Notes: a model not told the origin generated them from the sequence alone. A DNA stretch of 40,698 bases from an uncultured Thomasclavelia sp. (GCA_910588165.1 CAJUOR010000006.1:7042-47739); one strand, 5' to 3'. Positions 1-7,940 are shown, counted from the stretch's first letter. Made by a program: numbers and translations.

Positions 1-1287
1 ATTGGTTAAGCGATATAATTGCAACATAACGATTGCTTCGGCTTGTTTTTCAGTGAAGTTAAATAATTTTTGTAAATTGATTTTAGCATCTTGTTTATCT
101 TTACTTTTTCTAATAGCCGCCACAACTTCGTCTAAAATCGAAATAGCTTTGATTAAACCATCAACAATATGAAGACGAGCTTCGGTTTTATCTAATTCGT
201 ATAGTGAGCGTTTAGTAACAACTTCAATCTGATGTGCAATATAGGCATCTAAAATCTCAATTAAGCCTAGTTGCTCGGGACGTTTATCACAAATTGCCAC
301 CATATTATAATTATAGTTTTTTTGTAAATCTGTATTCTTAAAAAAGTAATTTAAAACATTTTCCGCTTGAACTTCTTTCTTTAAATCAACGACGATTCTT
401 AAACCGTTACGGTCTGATTCATCACGCACTTCAATAATTCCGTCAATGCTTCGATTAAAACGAATTTCGTCCATTTTACGCACTAATTCAGCCTTGTTGA
501 CCTCATAAGGAATTTCGCTGATGACAATTTGGTTCATATTTTTAGCTTCTACAATTTCGGTTTTAGCTCGGACAATCACTTTACCTTTTCCACATCTTAA
601 AGCCTCTTTAATCCCCTCTTTGCCCTCGACAATCGCTCCGGTCGGAAAATCCGGGCCTTTGACAAACTGCATTAAATCTTCTAAGGTTGCATAAGGGTGG
701 TTAATTCTATGAATGGTTGCATCAATAACTTCTTGAAAGTTATGTGGCGGAATATCTGTCGCATAACCGGCTGAAATTCCGGTTGCCCCATTGATGAGTA
801 AGTTAGGAAATTTGGCTGGTAAAACGGTAGGTTCATATTCCGTATCATCGAAGTTTAAAGCCATCGAGCACGTTTCTTTATCTAAATCACGCAATAGTTC
901 AACAGCAATTTTTGACAATCTTGCTTCTGTATAACGCATGGCTGCTGCCGGGTCATTATCAATAGAACCGTTATTACCTTGAATGTCAATTAAAGGTACA
1001 CGCATTTTCCAATCCTGACTTAAACGCACCATGGCATCATAAACAGAAGTATCTCCATGTGGATGGTAGTTACCGATAACGACACCGACTGTTTTGGCAC
1101 ATTTACGATAAGGTTTGGCGTGGACATTACCTTCCTTGTACATCGCATATAGAATACGTCTTTGGACAGGTTTTAAACCGTCCCTAACATCAGGTAAGGC
1201 ACGATCTTGAATAATATATTTGGAGTATCTTCCAAAACGTTCGCCCATAATCTCTTCTAAGGGCATAATAATTTTTTTATCGCTCAT
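1..1287 (-). CDS. parC: DNA topoisomerase IV subunit A (ParC), 3' end cut by window edge
   Basis: ParC is the DNA-cleaving subunit of topoisomerase IV, which decatenates daughter chromosomes as a ParC2ParE2 tetramer. The visible part is the first 429 codons, reading off the left edge; the rest of the breakage-reunion region and the C-terminal beta-pinwheel domain lie outside. The N-terminus begins MSDKKIIMPLEEIMGERFGR. The catalytic tyrosine is in AAAMRYTEARL (Tyr119). The quinolone-determining stretch HPHGDTSVYDA lies at 75-85. It carries Thr at position 80, where many Bacillota ParC have Ser, and Asp at 84. The start ATG at 1285-1287 follows AGGAGGTATC. The parE stop is 14 bp upstream, so the two are co-transcribed. 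ParC rather than GyrA is chosen because of the parE neighbour. Confidence 0.96.
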   Translation of the reverse strand, partial: MSDKKIIMPLEEIMGERFGRYSKYIIQDRALPDVRDGLKPVQRRILYAMYKEGNVHAKPYRKCAKTVGVVIGNYHPHGDTSVYDAMVRLSQDWKMRVPLIDIQGNNGSIDNDPAAAMRYTEARLSKIAVELLRDLDKETCSMALNFDDTEYEPTVLPAKFPNLLINGATGISAGYATDIPPHNFQEVIDATIHRINHPYATLEDLMQFVKGPDFPTGAIVEGKEGIKEALRCGKGKVIVRAKTEIVEAKNMNQIVISEIPYEVNKAELVRKMDEIRFNRSIDGIIEVRDESDRNGLRIVVDLKKEVQAENVLNYFFKNTDLQKNYNYNMVAICDKRPEQLGLIEILDAYIAHQIEVVTKRSLYELDKTEARLHIVDGLIKAISILDEVVAAIRKSKDKQDAKINLQKLFNFTEKQAEAIVMLQLYRLTN

Positions 1288-1301
1288 TTAGATACCTCCT
1301 T

Positions 1302-3227
1302 TTAAATTTGATATTCGTCTTCTAATGAGAATTGGACATTGTTTTCAATCCATTCACGTCTGGGCGCAACTTTATCTCCCATCAAGATTGAAACGTGTCT
1401 TTCGGCTTTAGCCGCATTTTCAATATCTACTTGAATTAGGGTTCGTGTTTCGGGATTCATGGTTGTTTCCCAAAGCTGATCGGCATTCATTTCACCTAGA
1501 CCTTTGTAACGTTGAACCGTATAGCCTCTACCGACTTCCTTTTTAGCTGTTTCCAGCTCTTCTTCGTCCCAGCAGTAACGGACAATTTCTTGTTTACCGT
1601 TCTTGCGAGATACTTTATATAAAGGCGGTAAAGCGATAAAGACTTTCCCGGCTTGAATTAAATCACGCATATAGCGATAGAAAAACGTCAATAACAACAC
1701 TTGAATATGAGCACCGTCAGTATCCGCATCAGTCATGATAATGACTTTGGCATAATTGCTTTCTTTAACTTCAAAATCTGACCCAACACCAGCTCCGATG
1801 GTGTTAATCATTGTCGCAATTTCTTCATTTTTCATAATTTCGGTAAGACTTGCTTTTTCTGTGTTAATAACTTTACCTCTTAGTGGCAAAATCGCCTGAT
1901 ATTTTCTATCTCGACCTTGTTTAGCTGATCCACCGGCTGAATCCCCTTCGACTAAATAAAGCTCATTTTTCTTTTTATCTTTTGATTGAGCCGGCGCTAA
2001 TTTACCGCTCAATATTTTTTCTTGCCGATTGCTTTTACCTTTACGGCTCTCTTCACGTGCCTTTCTAGCTGCTTCACGCGCTTGCGAAGCTCTAATCATT
2101 TTCTTAACTAAAGCTTCGGCAACGCTTTTGTTTTCTTCCAAGAAATAACTTAACTTTTCACCAACCACACTGTCGACCGCATTTCTTGCAATCGGTGTTC
2201 CTAATTTTCCTTTGACCTGACCTTCAAATTGTAATAAATGTTCAGGTACTTTAATGGAGATAATGGCAGTTAAACCCTCTCTGACATCATTACCTTCAAG
2301 GTTTTTATCTTTATCTTTTAATAAATTATATTTTCTGGCATACTCGTTAAAAACACGTGTCAAGGCACTTCTAAAACCTGTTTCATGGGTTCCTCCATCG
2401 CTTGTTCTTACCATATTGACAAATGATAAAAGCGTTTCTTGATAACCGTCGGAAAACTGTAAAGAGCATTCAATATCAATTTCATTGGCTACACCTTCAA
2501 TATTTAAAGTCGAGTGCAGTGGCGTTTTATCGGGATTTAAGTGTTCGATAAAAGCTTCCAATCCATTTTCAAATTGGAAATGCTCACTTTTATTCGTACG
2601 TTCATCTTCTAAAACAATCTCAATTCCTTTTAATAGAAAAGCAGTTTCTCTTAAGCGCTCACTAATGATATTATATGAAAATTCGGTTGTTGAGAAAATA
2701 GAGGCATTTGGTTTGAAACATACAATCGAACCACTTCGGTTAGTTTTACCAATCACTTTAAGCTTAGAGATTTTATTTGCCCCATCATCAAAACGCTGTT
2801 GATAGATTTTACCGTCACGATGAACAGTTAAAACTAACCAGCTAGATAAAGCATTAACTACAGAAGCTCCAACCCCATGTAAACCTCCGGAAGTTCGATA
2901 TCCGCCTTGGCTGGTAAATTTACCGCCGGCATGAAGAACCGTTAAAATAACTTCAGTTGTAGGCTTACCACTCTCATGCATACCTACAGGCATACCACGG
3001 CCGAAATCTTCTACTTCGATACTACCATCTTTGTGGATTCTAACGCATATTTTAGTTCCAAAACCGGCTAAGGCTTCATCGATTGCATTATCAACTATTT
3101 CCCAAACAAGATGATGCAAGCCACGACTATCGGTTGATCCAATATACATTCCGGGTCTTTTTCTAACGGCTTCTAACCCCTCTAAAATCTGAATACTATT
3201 CTCATCATAATTTCCTTGTTTTGGCAT
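1302..3227 (-). CDS. parE: DNA topoisomerase IV subunit B (ParE)
   Basis: ATPase subunit of topoisomerase IV, 641 aa, normal length for the family. The N-terminal GHKL ATPase domain shows LEAVRKRPGMYIGSTD (about 18-33), the ATP/Mg motif EIVDNAIDEALAG and the lid glycines GGLHGVGASVVNALS. The C-terminal TOPRIM domain shows ELYLVEGDSAGGSAKQGRD, PLRGKVINTEKA and MTDADTDGAHI, then the QRYKGLGEMN motif. The start ATG at 3225-3227 follows GGAGAGATAAACT. parC follows after 14 bp on the same strand. Transcription probably starts from a TTGAAA-N17-TATAAT promoter in the gap shared with plsY. ParE is preferred to GyrB because of the adjoining parC. Confidence 0.96.
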   Translation of the reverse strand: MPKQGNYDENSIQILEGLEAVRKRPGMYIGSTDSRGLHHLVWEIVDNAIDEALAGFGTKICVRIHKDGSIEVEDFGRGMPVGMHESGKPTTEVILTVLHAGGKFTSQGGYRTSGGLHGVGASVVNALSSWLVLTVHRDGKIYQQRFDDGANKISKLKVIGKTNRSGSIVCFKPNASIFSTTEFSYNIISERLRETAFLLKGIEIVLEDERTNKSEHFQFENGLEAFIEHLNPDKTPLHSTLNIEGVANEIDIECSLQFSDGYQETLLSFVNMVRTSDGGTHETGFRSALTRVFNEYARKYNLLKDKDKNLEGNDVREGLTAIISIKVPEHLLQFEGQVKGKLGTPIARNAVDSVVGEKLSYFLEENKSVAEALVKKMIRASQAREAARKAREESRKGKSNRQEKILSGKLAPAQSKDKKKNELYLVEGDSAGGSAKQGRDRKYQAILPLRGKVINTEKASLTEIMKNEEIATMINTIGAGVGSDFEVKESNYAKVIIMTDADTDGAHIQVLLLTFFYRYMRDLIQAGKVFIALPPLYKVSRKNGKQEIVRYCWDEEELETAKKEVGRGYTVQRYKGLGEMNADQLWETTMNPETRTLIQVDIENAAKAERHVSILMGDKVAPRREWIENNVQFSLEDEYQI

Positions 3228-3258
3228 AGTTTATCTCTCCTTTTTTGCATACCTAGTT

Positions 3259-3303
3259 ATTATATAAAAAAATGATTGAAATTTCAAAGCATTTCAGTAT
3301 AAT
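3259..3303. promoter_or_regulatory. Divergent sigma-A promoters for parE and plsY with abutting -35 boxes
   Basis: Plus strand (plsY): -35 TTGAAA at 3276-3281, 16-bp spacer, -10 TATAAT at 3298-3303. Minus strand (parE): -35 TTGAAA (plus-strand TTTCAA 3282-3287), 17-bp spacer, -10 TATAAT (plus-strand ATTATA 3259-3264). Together the two -35 boxes form the 12-bp palindrome TTGAAATTTCAA. One polymerase bound here would probably exclude the other; that is inference. Confidence 0.75.
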
Positions 3304-3326
3304 TATTTTCAAGGATGTGAAACAAA

Positions 3327-3932
3327 ATGAATATTTACTTACTGGGTTTAATGATTTTCAGTTACCTCTATGGCTCTATTCCTTTTGCCTTAGTCATCGG
3401 TAAAGTTTTTTACGGTGTTGATGTCAGAGAACACGGAAGCCATAATTTAGGTGGTACAAATACCGGGCGTGTGCTTGGTAAAAAAGCCGGATTATCTTGT
3501 ATTATTTTAGATATTGCCAAATGTTTTGTCTGTGTTACAATCACTAAAATTGTCGCTCATTTTATAAGCTTACCGGATTATGCGATTTATGCTTCGGCGA
3601 TGAGCTGTGTCATCGGTCATGTCTATCCTATTTTCGCTAATTTTAAAGGTGGAAAAGCTGTTTCGGTTATGTTTGGCTATGCCTTAGGCGTTGGCTTTTG
3701 GGTCTTTGCGATTGTCGGTATCGTCTTTCTAGCCGTGCTGAAAATCACCAAATATGTTTCTTTATCATCTATCATAGGATCACTTGTCTTAGTTTGTCTT
3801 TCTCCGTTTTTTAACTTCGGTATAGTCGGAACAGTTTGTAATATCATCTTGGCAGTGCTGGTGATTTATCGACATAAAGAAAATATTGTACGCATTAAAA
3901 ATAAAACTGAAAGCAAGATTTCATGGATGTAG
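3327..3932 (+). CDS. plsY: Glycerol-3-phosphate acyltransferase PlsY
   Basis: Integral membrane enzyme that transfers the acyl group from acyl-phosphate to glycerol-3-phosphate, giving lysophosphatidic acid, the first step of phospholipid synthesis. It has 201 aa and several hydrophobic segments, usual for PlsY. The family motifs are in order: SYLYGSIPFALVIGK near residue 12, GSHNLGGTNTGRVLGKKAG near 37, FKGGKAVSVMFG near 108 and HKENIVRI near 185. The start ATG at 3327 is preceded by AAGGATGTG. parE and plsY are divergent neighbours in many Bacillota, which fits. The stop codon lies inside a terminator hairpin, 1 bp from the end of the convergent phosphatase gene. Confidence 0.95.
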   Translation: MNIYLLGLMIFSYLYGSIPFALVIGKVFYGVDVREHGSHNLGGTNTGRVLGKKAGLSCIILDIAKCFVCVTITKIVAHFISLPDYAIYASAMSCVIGHVYPIFANFKGGKAVSVMFGYALGVGFWVFAIVGIVFLAVLKITKYVSLSSIIGSLVLVCLSPFFNFGIVGTVCNIILAVLVIYRHKENIVRIKNKTESKISWM

Positions 3933-3950
3933 TTTAGGCTACATCTTTTT
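3926..3950 (+). terminator. Rho-independent terminator of plsY, overlapping its stop codon
   Basis: Stem GATGTAG (3926-3932, ending in the plsY TAG stop), 6-nt loop, stem CTACATC (3939-3945), then TTTTTGTTT. The T-run is only on the plus strand, so it acts for plsY. It lies over the last codons of the convergent phosphatase gene. Confidence 0.75.
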
Positions 3951-4596
3951 GTTTAATCAAAAAAGTATCTTGAGCTTCTTTTTTCAGATAGTGATCGTCC
4001 CCAACACATTCAATTTGATAAGTATCCTTGTCAATATCTACGATAGTCAAAGAACAGCCTCGCACAATATAACGATTGATCTTGGGATAGTCTTTTAATT
4101 CATAACCTTTAAAGTAAGCTAATAAACAAACAAAATACATACCGTGTGTTACTATGAATACCTTGCTGTTGGAGGGAAGGTTAGAAATGTCATGGATAAA
4201 GCTCTCAATTCTTGCCCTTACTTCCATAAAGCTTTCTCCATGGTTAGGACATCTTGTGAATTTCTCCGGGTGATTCCATAAATTATCATAAAGTTCTTCG
4301 TACCGCCTAATAATATCTTGTGTTTTCATGCCCTCAAAAACACCGAAATTCATTTCCATCAAACGAGCATCTTCTTGAATTTTAATTCCTCTGTCTTTAA
4401 AGATTAACTCACAAGTTGTTTTAGCTCGTCCTAAAGGACTGGTATAAACACAATCAAAGTGTTCATTCAATAGATAATGATGAAGTGCGTTAGCATCTTC
4501 AATACCGCTTGCAACCAACGGTGAATCTAAGGCACCTTGAAATTTACCTTCAATATTCCATTGCGTCTTACCATGTCGAGTAATATATAGCTTCAT
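3934..4596 (-). CDS. Histidine phosphatase family protein (phosphoglycerate mutase-like)
   Basis: A 220-aa cytoplasmic protein of the histidine phosphatase superfamily, in which a phosphohistidine intermediate removes or moves phosphate. Catalytic residues are visible: the RHG motif in YITRHGKTQWN (Arg7, His8, Gly9), Arg57 in SPLGRAKTT, Glu82 in MEMNFGVFEG, and the second histidine in IVTHGMY (His151). The sequence resembles broad-specificity phosphatases of the PhoE/CobC type more than glycolytic GpmA. The substrate cannot be told from sequence. The start at 4596 follows AAGGAGGTTTAT. A terminator separates it from yneF upstream, so it may have its own weak promoter or depend on read-through. 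Confidence 0.88.
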   Translation of the reverse strand: MKLYITRHGKTQWNIEGKFQGALDSPLVASGIEDANALHHYLLNEHFDCVYTSPLGRAKTTCELIFKDRGIKIQEDARLMEMNFGVFEGMKTQDIIRRYEELYDNLWNHPEKFTRCPNHGESFMEVRARIESFIHDISNLPSNSKVFIVTHGMYFVCLLAYFKGYELKDYPKINRYIVRGCSLTIVDIDKDTYQIECVGDDHYLKKEAQDTFLIKQKDVA

Positions 4597-4610
4597 ATAA
4601 ACCTCCTTGT

Positions 4611-4640
4611 AAATAAAAAAATAAGAGTTTCCTCTTATTT
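4611..4640 (-). terminator. Terminator after yneF, including its stop codon
   Basis: On the minus strand: stem AAATAAGAG, loop GAAA, stem CTCTTATTT, then TTTTATTT. The 9-bp stem spans 4619-4640 and includes the yneF TAA (4635-4637). It would end the ynzC-tkt-sirA position-yneF transcript. Confidence 0.75.
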
Positions 4641-4841
4641 ATATTGTGAACCAAAAGATTTCATAATACGTTTGATTTGGGCTTCTGATGGTTTACGCCC
4701 CATTTCACTGAATAACGCACGAATCATTTTTTCACTAATAGGCGGATTTTTTTGTAGTTGTTTTTTAAATGTATAGCGTGCTGCTAAAAAACCAACAATA
4801 CCACCTACTATAATACCGATAAATAAACTTAACCAACTCAT
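4635..4841 (-). CDS. yneF: UPF0154 family membrane protein YneF
   Basis: A 68-aa small membrane protein. One N-terminal transmembrane helix with glycine-rich packing (LFIGIIVGGIVGFLAARY, about residues 6-23) is followed by a basic cytoplasmic tail. The tail contains the UPF0154 signature NPPISEKMIRALFSEMGRKP and SEAQIKRIM. Its function is not established. The start ATG at 4839-4841 overlaps the upstream gene's TGA (ATGA), and its Shine-Dalgarno AAGGAGG is inside that gene's last codons, so translation is probably coupled. The position after tkt and one intervening gene is the same as yneF in Bacillus subtilis. Confidence 0.9.
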   Translation of the reverse strand: MSWLSLFIGIIVGGIVGFLAARYTFKKQLQKNPPISEKMIRALFSEMGRKPSEAQIKRIMKSFGSQYK

Positions 4842-5224
4842 AATTTTACCTCCTTAAAATCCTGATTGCGATTGAAAATACGCAATGTCGGATAATAATT
4901 TTTAATAGTATCTATCACTACATTAGGTATTTTATCACATTTTAGAATAATTTGACAGCGATTTATAATGATAATCGCAATTTCTTTTGTGAGTTCATTA
5001 TATAAGGTATGTAACGAGCCTTCACAGCGATAATCATAACGCTTTTCAAAAGCTTTTTTTATATGTGTATTTAAGTTTTCCAAAGAATGTGCCCAACATA
5101 GATACAAAAGTGCTTGATATTCATCTTTACTATCTGTTTTTAATAAATGTTCTAACATCCATGGAACACTCTCTAACATAGCTTGTCCTTCATCAGTCGG
5201 ACATATCAAAACATATTCATGCAC
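4838..5224 (-). CDS. Uncharacterised protein in the sirA/yneE position (candidate SirA-like)
   Basis: A 128-aa soluble protein from the GTG at 5222-5224. The frame is open to a GTG at 5233, but that codon lies inside the Shine-Dalgarno GAGGTG, which spaces correctly (6 nt) for 5224. I do not recognise the family by a firm motif. It lies between tkt and yneF, exactly where B. subtilis carries yneE/sirA, the Spo0A-induced inhibitor of DnaA. Broad similarities to SirA as I recall it: length of about 130-150 aa, a central tyrosine-rich segment (KRYDYRCEGSLHTLY), and a C-terminal strand-helix-Pro-strand pattern (CQIILKC...IKNYYPTLRIFNRN). It has five cysteines and no signal peptide or membrane helix. 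A Spo0A-box-like sequence lies just upstream. The SirA assignment is inference from synteny plus pattern. Confidence 0.5.
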   Translation of the reverse strand: MHEYVLICPTDEGQAMLESVPWMLEHLLKTDSKDEYQALLYLCWAHSLENLNTHIKKAFEKRYDYRCEGSLHTLYNELTKEIAIIIINRCQIILKCDKIPNVVIDTIKNYYPTLRIFNRNQDFKEVKL

Positions 5225-5243
5225 AAAAATCACCTCAAGATCA

Positions 5244-5277
5244 AGTATAAATGATTTTTGGCATGAATAATGTCGAA
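5244..5277 (-). promoter_or_regulatory. Candidate Spo0A-responsive promoter upstream of the sirA-position gene
   Basis: TGTCGAA, the core 0A-box, is on the plus strand at 5271-5277; read in the gene's direction it is TTCGACA. A TATACT -10-like hexamer (plus-strand AGTATA 5244-5249) lies 22 nt downstream of TTCGAC. No -35 hexamer is found at 17 nt. A wide spacer with a 0A box over the -35 is known for Spo0A-activated promoters such as spoIIG. Caveat: the implied leader is only about 13 nt, and the 7-mer alone will occur several times by chance in 40 kb. Confidence 0.4.
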
Positions 5278-7254
5278 TTAAATCAAATCTAAAACAGTTT
5301 GAACTAATTTATCAACTGTAAAGCCGTATTCTTCAATCACTCTGTCTGCCGGTGCAGAAGCTCCGAACTTTTCAACTGAAACACAAGCGCCATCTAAACC
5401 TACGTATTTATGCCAACCAAAAGAAGAAGACATTTCCACAGCCACACGTTTACGGCAGCTATTTGGTAAAACTGATTCTTTATATTCTGCTGACTGTTCA
5501 TCAAACAAATTAAATGAAGGAACTGATACAACACGTACATCGACACCTTCTTTAATCAAGGCCTGTTTTGTTTTAATGGCAAGTGCCACTTCAGAACCAC
5601 TAGCCAAAATGATAGCATCTAAATGATTGATTTCTTTACCGACGATATATGCACCGTGTTTAACACCTTCGTAACTTGTGGTTTCAAGTGTAGGAACATT
5701 TTGACGTGTTAATGCAATTGCTGTCGGTTTATTGCTTGTTTCCATCGCAATACGCCAAGCTGCAACTGTTTCTTTCGCATCGCATGGATGGATTGTTTGC
5801 ATATTGACAATACTTCTTAACATTTGTAACTGCTCGGTCGGTTGGTGGGTCGGACCATCTTCGCCAACGGCAATTGAATCATGGGATAAAGGTAAGATAA
5901 TAGGTAATCCCATTAAACTAGCCATTCTTAAGCCACCTTTGAAATAATCAGAGAAAACTAAGAAGCCCCCACTGGCTACACGTAAACCACCATGGAGCAT
6001 CATACCGTTCATAATAGCAACCATGGCAAATTCACGAATACCAAAGCATAAGTTTCTGCCGGTGTAGTTACCTGGCATAAAAGCTGTTTCGCCCTTAATA
6101 TTTGTTTTTGTACTGCTTGCTAGGTCAGCTGCCCCGGATAAGAATGTCGGATAAACTTTCGCGATAGCGTTAATGACTTCGTTAGAAGTATTTCTTGTTG
6201 CATCGCTGTGACCTGCTTCATATGTAGGTAAAGCTTTTTCAAAATCAATTTCAAAATCTCCATTTAAAGCTTGATTAAATTCCTTCATCAATTCAGGAAA
6301 ATCTTGTTCATATTGAGCTAATAAACGGTTGTGACGATTTCTTGCTAAGCGACCACGACGAGCAACTGATTTCTTGAAGCCTTCATAAACTTCCTCCGGT
6401 ACATAGAACTCATCAAAATCATAACCGTAAGCTTTTTTAGCGACCTGACTGTCCTCTTTGCCTAATGGCGCACCGTGAACGGCATTTGTTCCTTGTTTTG
6501 GACTGCCAAATCCGATTGTTGTATTGACAATGATTAAAGATGGTTTAAATGTTGTCTTTTTAGCTTTTTTGATGGCTTTATGAATCTCTGCTTGATCATT
6601 GCCGTCTTTCACTTCTAAAACATGCCAGCCTTGAGCTTCAAAGCGTTTAGCAACATCTTCACTGAAAGACTGATCTAAAGGTCCATCTAAAGTGACTTTA
6701 TTAGAATCATATAAAACAATTAACTTGCCTAATGATAAATGACCTGCCAAAGAAGCTGCTTCATAAGTAACCCCTTCTTGCATATCGCCATCACCACATA
6801 GAACATAAGTATAATGATCCACAATAGGATACGCTTCTTTATTAAACTTAGTTGCTAAGAATCTTTCTGCCATTGCCATACCGACAGCCATAGGAATCCC
6901 CTGACCTAATGGCCCGGAACTTGCATCAACACCATCTGTTACATTAACCTCCGGATGCCCGGGTGTTCTTGACCCCCACTGACGAAAACTTTTTAAGTCT
7001 TCTATCGTTAAATCAAAACCTGATAGATGCAATAATGTGTAAAGTAATGCAGAAGCATGACCGCTCGCTAAGACAAAACGATCACGATTAAACCATTTTG
7101 AATGTTTTGGATCGACATTTAATTCTTTAGTAAATAATGTGTACAAAGCCGGTGCTGAACCTAAAACCATACCCGGATGCCCAGAGTTAGCCTTGTTGAT
7201 CATATCAATGCCTAAAGAACGAATTGCTGCGACAGACAATTCCTTTAAATCCAT
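5278..7254 (-). CDS. tkt: Transketolase
   Basis: Thiamine-diphosphate enzyme of the non-oxidative pentose phosphate pathway that moves two-carbon ketol units between sugar phosphates. It has 658 aa, full length. Substrate and cofactor histidines are seen in SGHPGM (His26), ASGHASAL (His66) and GHPE (His100). The ThDP/Mg motif GDGDMQEG lies at about 154-161. The pyrimidine domain has ALTRQNVP and the FGIREFAM stretch with the catalytic Glu. The C-terminal domain ends ...VDKLVQTVLDLI. The start ATG follows GGGGGGTAAAAATTC, a slightly unusual Shine-Dalgarno. ynzC lies upstream on the same strand and the sirA-position gene follows, matching the order in Bacillus. Confidence 0.97.
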   Translation of the reverse strand: MDLKELSVAAIRSLGIDMINKANSGHPGMVLGSAPALYTLFTKELNVDPKHSKWFNRDRFVLASGHASALLYTLLHLSGFDLTIEDLKSFRQWGSRTPGHPEVNVTDGVDASSGPLGQGIPMAVGMAMAERFLATKFNKEAYPIVDHYTYVLCGDGDMQEGVTYEAASLAGHLSLGKLIVLYDSNKVTLDGPLDQSFSEDVAKRFEAQGWHVLEVKDGNDQAEIHKAIKKAKKTTFKPSLIIVNTTIGFGSPKQGTNAVHGAPLGKEDSQVAKKAYGYDFDEFYVPEEVYEGFKKSVARRGRLARNRHNRLLAQYEQDFPELMKEFNQALNGDFEIDFEKALPTYEAGHSDATRNTSNEVINAIAKVYPTFLSGAADLASSTKTNIKGETAFMPGNYTGRNLCFGIREFAMVAIMNGMMLHGGLRVASGGFLVFSDYFKGGLRMASLMGLPIILPLSHDSIAVGEDGPTHQPTEQLQMLRSIVNMQTIHPCDAKETVAAWRIAMETSNKPTAIALTRQNVPTLETTSYEGVKHGAYIVGKEINHLDAIILASGSEVALAIKTKQALIKEGVDVRVVSVPSFNLFDEQSAEYKESVLPNSCRKRVAVEMSSSFGWHKYVGLDGACVSVEKFGASAPADRVIEEYGFTVDKLVQTVLDLI

Positions 7255-7302
7255 GAATTTTTACCCCCCTAAAGTATTTTCTCTATAAAACATACAATGC
7301 CT

Positions 7303-7308
7303 ATTATA
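7303..7308 (-). promoter_or_regulatory. Candidate -10 box for tkt
   Basis: TATAAT on the minus strand (plus-strand ATTATA 7303-7308), about 49 nt before the tkt ATG. No good -35 hexamer at 16-18 nt. Because a terminator follows ynzC, tkt needs its own promoter and this is the best candidate. The remainder of the gap 7309-7508 is AT-rich with no reading frame. Confidence 0.4.
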
Positions 7309-7508
7309 CACAATTTTTATTTTTTTTAAATAGCAAAAAACCAGATTTATACAAAAAGTTTGACAAATATCATCAAAAGTCATAATTATGTTAAATTATG
7401 TCAAAAAAAGTTAGCAATATTATATTGTGAATAAAAAAACATGGATAAATCACGGAAAGTATAAAATCGCAATCGCTCTTTTAAATGGCATGAAATAAAT
7501 ACGTTTTC

Positions 7509-7536
7509 AAAAAAAAAGAAATCAACAAAGGATTTC
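7509..7536 (-). terminator. Terminator after ynzC
   Basis: On the minus strand: stem GAAATC, 7-nt loop, stem GATTTC, then nine T residues (plus-strand A-run 7509-7517). It lies 10 bp after the ynzC stop and separates ynzC from tkt. Confidence 0.7.
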
Positions 7537-7545
7537 AGTTTCATT

Positions 7546-7764
7546 CTAGTTCAATTTTTTCAATTTAGAAGGCGTTACATCATTGCCGTTTTCGTCAACA
7601 ACTTTAACGGATTTAAGTTGCTGTTCAAAGCCTTGGCGAAATTCTTTTAAATAGATTTGGCGCAAGCGTTGTTGCTCTTCCGATTCCTTGACTGTTAAAC
7701 CCATCGTTTTTTTCTTATTAGCTAATTCATTTATACGAGCGATCAATTTTTCATCAATTGCCAT
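7546..7764 (-). CDS. ynzC: UPF0291 (DUF896) family protein YnzC
   Basis: A 72-aa cytoplasmic protein of the UPF0291/DUF896 family. The N-terminal helical hairpin reads INELANKKKTMGLTVKESEE and QQRLRQIYLKEFRQGFEQQL. The flexible tail contains the family signature VKVVDENGNDVTPSKL. Bacillus YnzC is a two-helix bundle found in the SOS-regulated yneA-yneB-ynzC operon next to tkt; its function is unknown. Here lexA and yneAB are not adjacent and the gene lies directly behind a structured RNA. The start ATG at 7764 follows AAAGGAGTATCGAT. Confidence 0.92.
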   Translation of the reverse strand: MAIDEKLIARINELANKKKTMGLTVKESEEQQRLRQIYLKEFRQGFEQQLKSVKVVDENGNDVTPSKLKKLN

Positions 7765-7786
7765 ATCGATACTCCTTTACAATAAA

Positions 7787-7940
7787 GTTGCCCGAAGGCT
7801 TTAGATTATCCCCTGTGTGAACAGGTGGGTATCTTGAAAACAGCTTTAGGATTCCTACTCTATGGCAGGCCTTCAACACCACTGCATCTATCCGATTCCC
7901 TTATCTAAAATGTAGGAAATTTAAAATACCTTCGAGCAAC
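7787..7940 (-). ncRNA. Structured small RNA, candidate 6S RNA or structured leader of ynzC
   Basis: About 154 nt. The ends pair: 5' GUUGCUCGAAGG (plus-strand 7929-7940) with 3' CCUUCGGGCAAC (7787-7798), 12 bp with one G-U. Inside are UUCCUAC pairing GUAGGAA (7 bp) around an apical hairpin with GCAG/CUGC, and a separate CCUGU-UCAC-ACAGG hairpin. UUUAGAU and AUCUAAA could also pair. A strong extended -10 promoter places the transcription start at the 5' base of the closing stem. A long closing stem around a loose central region fits 6S RNA, the regulator of sigma-70 holoenzyme. However, 154 nt is short, and the 3' end lies only about 22 nt before the ynzC ATG, so a cis-acting leader is possible. 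That it is a structured RNA is fairly sure; the family is not. Confidence 0.6.

Noticed and set aside
3886..4098. Plus-strand frame of 70 aa spanning the plsY end
   Set aside because: It overlaps plsY and the phosphatase and contains the terminator hairpin; not a gene.
5225..5233. GTG at 5231-5233 as the start of the sirA-position gene
   Set aside because: This GTG is part of the GAGGTG Shine-Dalgarno itself; the GTG at 5222-5224 has correct spacing.
7787..7940. Cobalamin riboswitch resemblance (GGGAATCGG and CCTGCC on the minus strand)
   Set aside because: The order and spacing are wrong: the two pieces are only about 35 nt apart, GCCACTG is missing, and the downstream gene ynzC has no link to B12.
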